Positions 1 to 5,176 of a DNA stretch of 8,986 nucleotides are shown here, in pieces (within the stretch, counting starts at the first letter, position 1; each line of letters begins with the position of its first letter). The translations under genes were made by a program, and so were the position numbers. The notes beneath the pieces are model-generated. The model saw only the letters and a list, made by a program, of their open reading frames with translations, searched no databases and was not told where the DNA came from. The stretch is from Vulcanimicrobiota bacterium. GTDB taxonomy: Bacteria; Vulcanimicrobiota; Vulcanimicrobiia; Vulcanimicrobiales; Vulcanimicrobiaceae. Location of the stretch: the NCBI GenBank assembly GCA_027306845.1, contig DAHUYY010000069.1, forward strand, positions 1 to 8,986. The letters are read 5' to 3'.

Positions 1-111
1 GGTTTCGAAGGCGACGACGCGGTGGTAGATGACGGCACGGCGCGCACTGTTGTCTGCGCGCGCGCAAATCGCCTGCAGGCAGGGGCGCGAGTGCGCTCGA
101 AGCGCGCCACG

Positions 112-897
112 ATGCGTACCCCGACGATCTTGCTCACCAACGACGATGGAATCGCTTCGCCCGGCTTGCACGCGCTCGCGCTCGCGCTCGCGGAGATCGC
201 CCGGATCGTCGTCGTCGCCCCCGACGGCAACCGCAGCGGCGTGAGCCACGCGATCACGACCGGTGATTCCGTCGGCGTCACGCCGTACCACGATATCGAG
301 GGCATCCGTGCCTACGCCTGTACCGGGACGCCGGCGGATTGCGCGGTGATCGGTATCGGCGAGCTCTGCGGCGAGCGCCCCGATCTCGTCGTCAGCGGCA
401 TCAACGACGGCCCCAACCTCGCCGACGATGTGAACTACTCCGGGACGGTCGCCGGCGCCGTCGAGGCGGTCCTCCTCGGCGTTCGCGCGCTCGCCGTTTC
501 GCTGGCGAGCGACCCCGACGACCGGTCGATGGCTCGTCGCTGGGAGAGTGCCGCCGCGCAAGCGCGCGCGCTCGTGCCGCATGCGCTCGCCGAGCTGCCG
601 CCGGAGCGCTACTGGAACGTGAACGTTCCCAACCTTCCGGCGGAGAAGTTGCGCGGGCCTCGCTTCACGTCGCTCGGGCGCAAAAGATACGGCGAAGCGA
701 TTTCGCGGATCGACGAACGCCGCGATGCCCGATACTATCGGGTATGGAATCTTCCCGGTCGGGGAGATAGCGAAGACCCCGATAGCGATATCGGAGCCGT
801 CATGCACGGCTACGTCAGCATCACGCCGATCGCCATCGATCGAACCGATCGCGACGAACTCAACCGTTTACGGCTTTCCTCGGTTCAAGGGGCATGA
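112..897 (+). CDS. surE: 5'/3'-nucleotidase SurE (survival protein E)
   Basis: SurE is a cytoplasmic, divalent-metal-dependent phosphatase acting on nucleoside 5'- and 3'-monophosphates (and short polyphosphate in some species). Starting at ATG 112 the protein is 261 residues, close to the usual family length. The family hallmarks are all seen: LLTNDDG at residues 7-13 (metal ligands D11, D12), NRSGVSHAIT around S42, and SGINDGPNL with N98, followed by DDVNYSGTVAGAVEA. The C-terminal GYVSITPIAID is also typical. I chose ATG 112 because family members begin with this short MR(x)ILLTNDDG strand. The same frame is open to the window edge (possible upstream start at 22), but those residues do not resemble SurE. 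No strong Shine-Dalgarno is seen before ATG 112. The stop overlaps the start of the next gene, so the two are probably co-transcribed and translationally coupled. Confidence 0.95.
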   Translation: MRTPTILLTNDDGIASPGLHALALALAEIARIVVVAPDGNRSGVSHAITTGDSVGVTPYHDIEGIRAYACTGTPADCAVIGIGELCGERPDLVVSGINDGPNLADDVNYSGTVAGAVEAVLLGVRALAVSLASDPDDRSMARRWESAAAQARALVPHALAELPPERYWNVNVPNLPAEKLRGPRFTSLGRKRYGEAISRIDERRDARYYRVWNLPGRGDSEDPDSDIGAVMHGYVSITPIAIDRTDRDELNRLRLSSVQGA

Positions 898-1397
898 AAC
901 GCTATTTTACCCCCGGTGAGCCGGCGCCGCTCGACATCTTTCCGCAGAACATTCAACTCCCCGCGCTCGTCATCTGGCCGCGACATACCGGTTGAACGTT
1001 CTTCGGCGAACCGCTCGCGCAGTTGCGCGAGTCCGAAAAACTCCATCCCGAGGAACGCGTCTACATCGTCGTTGCGGCTGACGAAGCGACAACGCGCTCG
1101 CTCTGTACCCCCTATGGGGTAGCCGACGCATGCATCGCCGACCCCGATCGACGTACGCATCGCGCCGCGCGTCTCCGCCCGGCCTCGCTTCTCTCGTTTT
1201 TCTCGCGCGAGCTCATCGAACGCGCGCGCGCAAATCATCGCGCCGGTTTTCGGCAGAACTGGGCAAAATCACGGATTGACGATCTCGGCCGCGTCCCCGG
1301 CGCGATGCGCATCGATGCGCATGGCACGGTCACGTGGATCTTTCGCGGCAAGCACGCCGGCGATCTGCCGCCGGTCGAAGCGCTGCTCGCTCGCTAA
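894..1397 (+). CDS. Putative selenoprotein: peroxiredoxin-like AhpC/TSA_2 family protein with in-frame TGA (Sec34)
   Basis: The frame opens at ATG 894 (overlapping the surE stop as ATGA, with AAGGGG just before it). It runs 33 codons to TGA at 993-995 and then continues without any frame change for 133 codons to TAA at 1395-1397. Read through, it is a 167-residue thioredoxin-fold protein resembling the PRXL2/AhpC-TSA_2 group. The first part is a hydrophobic strand (LPALVIW). Next comes RHTG-U-TFFGEPLAQLRE, corresponding to the family's RHxGCxFCRE active site. After that are a YIVVAAD strand, a CIADPDR turn, and a C-terminal DAHGTVTWIFRGKHAGDLPPVEALLA that matches the family's usual ending. 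TGA replaces the first (peroxidatic) cysteine; the second is Phe37, so it would be U-x-x-F. Other cysteines are C71 and C80. A SECIS-like hairpin follows the TGA. Probable role is thiol-dependent peroxide or disulfide reduction in the cytoplasm. Alternatives are a nonsense mutation or a sequencing error (TGC to TGA). A standard gene caller would report only a piece beginning near TTG 1023. Confidence 0.8.
1002..1037 (+). promoter_or_regulatory. Candidate bacterial SECIS element downstream of UGA 993-995
   Basis: The RNA just after the in-frame UGA folds into a two-part hairpin. The upper stem CUCGCGC (1014-1020) pairs perfectly with GCGCGAG (1025-1031), closing an AGUU tetraloop at 1021-1024. 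The lower stem UUCGG (1002-1006) pairs with CCGAA (1033-1037), with an asymmetric internal loop between. Twenty-five bases separate the UGA from the apical loop, and the loop has G at its second position. Both agree with the published general bacterial SECIS model (G among the first two loop bases, roughly 16-37 bases from the UGA). Such an element recruits SelB with Sec-tRNA to recode UGA. Palindromes arise by chance in GC-rich coding DNA, so this is supportive rather than decisive. Confidence 0.65.
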
Positions 1398-2662
1398 GCG
1401 GGCATCTCTTTCTGACGATCGCCGTAGACCAGCGTCGGCTGTTCCCGTTTCTCGACCACATCCTTATTCACGACACACTTCTTGACCCCGACCAGCGACG
1501 GTAGATCGTACATGACATCGAGCATGATCTCTTCGAGGATCGAACGCAGCCCGCGCGCACCGGTCTTGCGGCCCTGCGCCTTCGCGGCGATCGAAACGAG
1601 GGCGTCCTTCGTGAACTGCAGGTCGACGCCGTCCATCGCAAGGATGCGCTGAAACTGTTTGACCAAGGCATTGCGCGGCTCGGTCAGGATGCGACGAAGG
1701 GTGAGATCGTCGAGTGCGTCGAGCGTAACGACGATTGGAAGCCGACCGATAAATTCGGGAATGAGGCCGAACTTCAGCAAATCCTCCGGTAGAAGTTGTC
1801 CGAGCATCTTGCTCGCGCGCGCGACGCGCTTGCTCTCGGGGTTCGCTCGGAAACCCATGTTGTTTGCCGCAACGCGCGATTCCACGATGCGCTCTAATCC
1901 ATCGAAGGCGCCGCCGCAAATGAACAGCACGTTCGTGGTGTCGATCTGAATGAATTCTTGGTGCGGATGTTTGCGCCCGCCCTGCGGCGGCACGTTCGCC
2001 GTCGTGCCTTCGAGAATTTTCAGCAGCGCCTGCTGGACGCCCTCGCCCGAGACGTCCCGCGTGATCGACGGGTTTTCGCTCTTGCGTGCGATCTTGTCGA
2101 TCTCGTCGATATAGATGATCCCGCGCTCGGCGCGTTTCACATCGTAATCGGCGGCCTGGATGAGTTTCAGAAGAATATTTTCAACGTCTTCGCCGACGTA
2201 GCCGGCCTCGGTGAGCGAGGTGGCGTCGGCCATCGCTAAGGGAACGTCGAGAATCTTCGCAAGTGTCTGCGCGAGGTAGGTCTTCCCGGAGCCGGTCGGG
2301 CCGACGAGAAGAATATTCGATTTCTGAAGTTCGACCTCTTCGGCACCCGTTCCGACGGGGCCGGCGTTGATGCGCTTGTAGTGATTGTAGACCGCAACGG
2401 CGAGCGCTTTTTTCGCGCGATCTTGCCCGATAACGTAGGTGTCGAGAATCTGATTGATCTCGCGCGGTTTCGGCAGGGTACGAAGGCGCGCGCCATCGTC
2501 GGCAGCCTTGTAGAGCTCCTCTTCGATGATCTCATTGCAAAGCTCGATGCATTCGTCGCAGATATAGACGCCGGGACCGGCGATCAATTTCCGCACGTTC
2601 TCCTGCGATTTTCCGCAGAAGCTGCACTTGAGTTGCCCCTTTTCATCCCCGAATCGAAACAT
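1394..2662 (-). CDS. clpX: ATP-dependent Clp protease ATP-binding subunit ClpX
   Basis: ClpX is the AAA+ unfoldase that recognises, unfolds and feeds substrates to ClpP. The 422-residue protein has the full set of family elements. The N-terminal zinc-binding domain has C13, C16, C35 and C38. Walker A is GPTGSGKT at 121-128, and the pore loop GYVG is at 154-157. Walker B is IIYIDE at 182-187, and the RKH loop is at 230-232. The arginine-finger region EFIGR ends at R307, and the sensor-2 GARGLRS has R370. The ClpP-docking loop reads NNMGF (269-271 MGF) rather than the common IGF. ATG 2662 is preceded by GGGAGG (2674-2679), 11 bases upstream, inside the 21-base gap after the clpP stop, so clpP and clpX are one operon. 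Its TAG stop (1394-1396) overlaps the TAA stop of the convergent gene. Confidence 0.97.
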   Translation of the reverse strand: MFRFGDEKGQLKCSFCGKSQENVRKLIAGPGVYICDECIELCNEIIEEELYKAADDGARLRTLPKPREINQILDTYVIGQDRAKKALAVAVYNHYKRINAGPVGTGAEEVELQKSNILLVGPTGSGKTYLAQTLAKILDVPLAMADATSLTEAGYVGEDVENILLKLIQAADYDVKRAERGIIYIDEIDKIARKSENPSITRDVSGEGVQQALLKILEGTTANVPPQGGRKHPHQEFIQIDTTNVLFICGGAFDGLERIVESRVAANNMGFRANPESKRVARASKMLGQLLPEDLLKFGLIPEFIGRLPIVVTLDALDDLTLRRILTEPRNALVKQFQRILAMDGVDLQFTKDALVSIAAKAQGRKTGARGLRSILEEIMLDVMYDLPSLVGVKKCVVNKDVVEKREQPTLVYGDRQKEMPA

Positions 2663-2683
2663 GGCGGCGGGCGCCTCCCTGGG

Positions 2684-3295
2684 CTACGGTGCCGGAGACG
2701 GCATCGAGCTACGGTCTTCGATGATGCTATCGATTATCCCGTACTCTTTGGCGTCCTGGGCGGTCATATAGTAATCGCGATCGATGTCCTTGAGGACGTC
2801 GTCGAGGGGCTTCTTGCAGGTCGCTTCGTAGATCTTCGCCACGGTGAGACGGGTCGCGATGAGATCGCGCGCCGCAATTTCAACGTCGGTGGCCTGCCCG
2901 CCGAGCTGCGAGACCCAGGGTTGATGGATGAGGATCTTTGCGTGCGGGAGCGCGAAGCGCTTGCCCTGGGCGCCGCCGGTCAACAGAATGGAGCCCATCG
3001 AAGCCGCCATCCCCATGCAGATCGTCGCAACGTCGGGCTTAATAAAGCGCATTGCGTCGTAGATCGCAAGGCCGGCGGTCACGCTGCCGCCGGGGCTATT
3101 GACGTACATGTCGATATCTTTATCGGGATCTTCTTTTTCGAGAAAAAGAAGCTGCGCGATCGTAAGACTCGCGATAGAGTCGTCGATCGGGCCGCCGACG
3201 AAAACGATACGATCCTTCAGCAGCCGCGAATAAATATCGTACGCGCGTTCTCCGCGCGACGACTGCTCGACGACCATCGGTACCAAATGCCCCAT
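2684..3295 (-). CDS. clpP: ATP-dependent Clp protease proteolytic subunit ClpP
   Basis: ClpP forms the tetradecameric serine-protease chamber that degrades proteins delivered by ClpX. The 203-residue length is normal. The N-terminus (VPMVVEQSSRGERAYDIYSRLLKDR) is the standard family start, which supports ATG 3295 rather than the internal Met7. The catalytic triad is visible by spacing: Ser99 in GMAASMGS, His124 in IHQPW, and Asp174 in DRDYYM. The oxyanion-region NSPGGSVTAGLAIYD is intact, with SPGG at 67-70. The base stretch before ATG 3295 holds no clear Shine-Dalgarno; AAGGGA lies about 14 bases away, which is far. Seventy-two bases separate it from tig upstream and 21 bases from clpX downstream, the classic tig-clpP-clpX order. 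The docking partner is almost certainly the adjacent ClpX. Confidence 0.97.
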   Translation of the reverse strand: MGHLVPMVVEQSSRGERAYDIYSRLLKDRIVFVGGPIDDSIASLTIAQLLFLEKEDPDKDIDMYVNSPGGSVTAGLAIYDAMRFIKPDVATICMGMAASMGSILLTGGAQGKRFALPHAKILIHQPWVSQLGGQATDVEIAARDLIATRLTVAKIYEATCKKPLDDVLKDIDRDYYMTAQDAKEYGIIDSIIEDRSSMPSPAP

Positions 3296-3367
3296 CGGAG
3301 AACGACCTATCCCTTCTTCGCCGGCGTCTCGTTCCCGAGCACCGTGCCAAACGTACTACGAAGCTCT

Positions 3368-4660
3368 CTACGGCGCCGCAACGCGCTGCGCCTTGTCGAT
3401 GAGAAATTCGAGCGTTTTATTTCGGACGATTCCATCGTAGACCGACTGCATGTTCTCGGCGAGCGCCGCGCGCACGCGGTCGATAGGCTGCCCGTATCGG
3501 CGGGCGAGGAGAGCGAGTTCGCTCTGAATCTCCGCCGGGCTCGCCTCGATCCCCTCGGCATCGGCGATCGCCTCGACGAGCAGCGTGCCCTTCACGCGAC
3601 GCTCGGCATCACCGGTCAGTTCGTCGCGAAGCTCCTCCTCGGTCTTGCCGATCGAGGCGAGATATTCGTGAAACTCCGTGCCTTGCTCCTGAGCCATACG
3701 GCGGGCCTCTTCAAGCAACTGCTCGCGTTCGGCGACCAGTAAGCTCGGCGGAACGGGGATATCGTGCGCGTTGACGAGTTGCTCCATAATCGCGTTGCCG
3801 ATCTCGCGGCGCACCCGAGCGGCAGCGATTCCCTCGAGGCGTTTGCGGATCTCGGCCCGGAGCTCGCCGAGGGTCGCAAAATCGCTGACCTCGGCGGCGA
3901 AAGCATCGTCGAGCGTCGGCATCTCGAGGTGCTTGACATCGTGAAGCACGACTTCGAATGAAGCACTTTTCCCGGCAAGTTCGCTTGCATGGTAGGCCTC
4001 GGGAAACTTCGTCTCGATCTCGCGGCGTTCGCCGGCGCTCATTCCCACGATACCGGTCGCGAAACCCGGAATAAAACGATCCTCGAGCAGCTCGGCGACC
4101 TGCCCCTCAGCGCTCCCACCTTCGAACGGCGTCCCGTCGATCCGCCCGATAAAATCGATCGTCACGATATCGCCGAGTGCTGCTGGGCGATCGACCGGGG
4201 CAAGCGTGCCGCGATCGCGCGCGAGCCCTTCGAGGGTTCGCTCGACCTCCTCATCGCTTACGGTGCGCTCGGGAACCGTGACCGAGAGCCCGGCGTAGGT
4301 ACCGAGTTCGAGCGTCGGGCGCACTTCGACGCGCGCCTTCACCCGCATCGGCTCGTTCTCGGCGCTCGGCAGCATCTCCAACTTCGGGCGGGCGACCGGC
4401 GCGAGCTCGTGCTCGCGCAGCGCCGTGCTGTAGAGCTCCGGCACCAGATCCTCCATCGCCTCGGATTCGATCCCTGCGGTACCGTAGGTCTGTTCGAAGA
4501 CGCGACGCGGAATATGCCCTTTGCGAAAGCCCGGAATGCGTGCATTCTTGCTCAAACGCCGGAAGGCGACCTCGCGAGCACGGTCGAGGGCATCGGGCAG
4601 CACCGGGATAACGATTTCAACGCTGGTCGCGTCGAGTCGGGTGAGGGTTGAGGTCGTCAC
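3368..4660 (-). CDS. tig: Trigger factor, ribosome-associated chaperone/peptidyl-prolyl isomerase
   Basis: Trigger factor binds the ribosome near the exit tunnel and shields nascent chains. The 430-residue length is typical. The N-terminal ribosome-binding domain has the GFRKGHIPRRVF signature at 44-54. An FKBP-type domain follows at roughly 150-240 (GDIVTIDFIGRIDGTPFEG, then FIPGFATGIVGM). The rest is the long helical chaperone C-domain with EEELRDEL and ending LEFLIDKAQ. The start codon is GTG (4658-4660), supported by AAGGA at 4665-4669, four bases before it. A two-codon ATG-AAG-TAA sits directly upstream and its stop overlaps this Shine-Dalgarno. tRNA-Gly ends 40 bases upstream, so tig probably shares the tRNA transcript. 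It leads the tig-clpP-clpX group. Confidence 0.96.
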   Translation of the reverse strand: MTTSTLTRLDATSVEIVIPVLPDALDRAREVAFRRLSKNARIPGFRKGHIPRRVFEQTYGTAGIESEAMEDLVPELYSTALREHELAPVARPKLEMLPSAENEPMRVKARVEVRPTLELGTYAGLSVTVPERTVSDEEVERTLEGLARDRGTLAPVDRPAALGDIVTIDFIGRIDGTPFEGGSAEGQVAELLEDRFIPGFATGIVGMSAGERREIETKFPEAYHASELAGKSASFEVVLHDVKHLEMPTLDDAFAAEVSDFATLGELRAEIRKRLEGIAAARVRREIGNAIMEQLVNAHDIPVPPSLLVAEREQLLEEARRMAQEQGTEFHEYLASIGKTEEELRDELTGDAERRVKGTLLVEAIADAEGIEASPAEIQSELALLARRYGQPIDRVRAALAENMQSVYDGIVRNKTLEFLIDKAQRVAAP

Positions 4661-4700
4661 GGGATCCTTACTTCATGGGTGGGGGGCCGGCGCATTACGA

Positions 4701-4775
4701 TGGAGCGGAAGACGAGATTCGAACTCGCGACCCTCGCCTTGGCAAGGCGATGCTCTACCACTGAGCTACTTCCGC
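4701..4775 (-). tRNA. tRNA-Gly(GCC)
   Basis: A 75-base cloverleaf including an encoded CCA. The acceptor is GCGGAAG/CTTCCGC with discriminator U, the D arm is GCTC..GAGC, and the anticodon loop TTGCCAA gives GCC. The T arm is GCGAG-TTCGAAT-CTCGT. It is the last tRNA of a four-gene array and sits 40 bases before the tig start codon. Confidence 0.96.
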
Positions 4776-4800
4776 ATCGAACGGCCCGCCGCACGCGGGA

Positions 4801-4885
4801 TGGTGGGCAAGCAGAGACTCGAACTCTGACGGGTCTCCCCACTGGAACCTAAATCCAGCGCGTCTACCAGTTTCGCCACTTGCCC
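4801..4885 (-). tRNA. tRNA-Leu(UAG)
   Basis: An 85-base class II tRNA with encoded CCA. The acceptor is GGGCAAG/CTTGCCC with discriminator A. The anticodon stem CTGGA/TCCAG carries loop TTTAGGT (anticodon UAG), and the variable arm is long with a GGG..CCC stem. The T arm is CAGAG-TTCGAGT-CTCTG. It lies 25 bases before tRNA-Gly. Confidence 0.96.
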
Positions 4886-4902
4886 TCAGGCGAACGCCCC
4901 AT

Positions 4903-4908
4903 ACTATA
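4903..4908 (-). promoter_or_regulatory. Possible -10 box upstream of tRNA-Leu
   Basis: TATAGT on the minus strand matches the -10 consensus at five of six bases and lies 17 bases before the mature tRNA-Leu 5' end. No convincing -35 hexamer is found at 16-18 bases spacing. It may be an internal promoter for tRNA-Leu, tRNA-Gly and tig, or chance. Confidence 0.3.
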
Positions 4909-4957
4909 ACGGGAACCGACCAAATCCTGCGCCGCCGAGCACGGAGCGAGAGAAATT

Positions 4958-5033
4958 TGGTGCACCGCGAGGGACTTGAACCCCCAACCAAGTGATTAAG
5001 AGTCACCTGCTCTACCAATTGAGCTAGCGGTGC
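4958..5033 (-). tRNA. tRNA-Lys(CUU)
   Basis: A 76-base cloverleaf with encoded CCA. The acceptor is GCACCGC/GCGGTGC with discriminator A. The anticodon loop CTCTTAA gives CUU, with a G-U pair closing the base of the anticodon stem. The T-loop is TTCAAGT. It starts only six bases after the tRNA-Lys(UUU) gene, so the two must be processed from one precursor. Confidence 0.96.
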
Positions 5034-5039
5034 AAGATT

Positions 5040-5112
5040 TGCGCCCTCTGGGACTCGAACCCAGGACCAACGGATTAAAAGTCCGCTGCTCTACCGACTG
5101 AGCTAAAGGCGC
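5040..5112 (-). tRNA. tRNA-Lys(UUU)
   Basis: A 73-base cloverleaf without an encoded CCA (AAT follows the discriminator A). The acceptor is GCGCCTT paired with AGGGCGC, including one G-U pair. The anticodon loop CTTTTAA gives UUU, and the T arm is CTGGG-TTCGAGT-CCCAG. It is the first gene of the four-tRNA array, 14 bases downstream of a promoter -10 box. Confidence 0.95.
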
Positions 5113-5125
5113 AGAGGCGCGTATC

Positions 5126-5154
5126 AGTGTAAACGGCCGCTCGAGCTTTTGCAA
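5126..5154 (-). promoter_or_regulatory. Sigma70-like promoter for the tRNA array (and possibly tig-clpP-clpX)
   Basis: On the minus strand, TTGCAA (5154-5149) is followed after exactly 17 bases by TACACT (5131-5126). The predicted start lies near 5119, giving a leader of about seven bases before tRNA-Lys(UUU) at 5112. All downstream genes to clpX are co-directional with short gaps, so this could serve the whole array. Confidence 0.55.
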
Positions 5155-5176
5155 GCGAAAAAGGTGCGCCTTTCGC
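5155..5176 (-). terminator. Possible intrinsic terminator after the GGDEF/EAL gene
   Basis: Read on the minus strand, GCGAAAGG (5176-5169) can pair with the CCTTTTTCGC side (5164-5155) around a short CGCA loop. A T-run lies in the 3' arm. It begins at the last base of the gene's TAG stop and ends one base before the next promoter's -35 box. The stem is short and partly A-U, so termination strength is uncertain. Confidence 0.35.

Noticed and set aside
22..111. N-terminal extension of SurE in the frame open to the window edge
   Set aside because: The extra residues do not resemble SurE, and the family starts at the LLTNDDG strand. The window edge prevents deciding what lies upstream.
885..1238. 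Minus-strand open frame (117 codons) opposite the selenoprotein
   Set aside because: It is Arg/Glu-rich with no motif or ribosome site. The opposing plus frame has clear family similarity on both sides of the TGA.
1023..1397. A separate gene starting at TTG 1023 (124 residues)
   Set aside because: It lacks the first strand and active site of the thioredoxin fold, has no ribosome site, and is exactly in frame with the 33-codon segment from ATG 894. The read-through protein is the better explanation.
2381..3742. Long plus-strand open frame (453 codons) opposite tig, clpP and clpX
   Set aside because: It is antisense to three unmistakable genes; long antisense frames are expected in GC-rich DNA and its product shows no recognisable motif.
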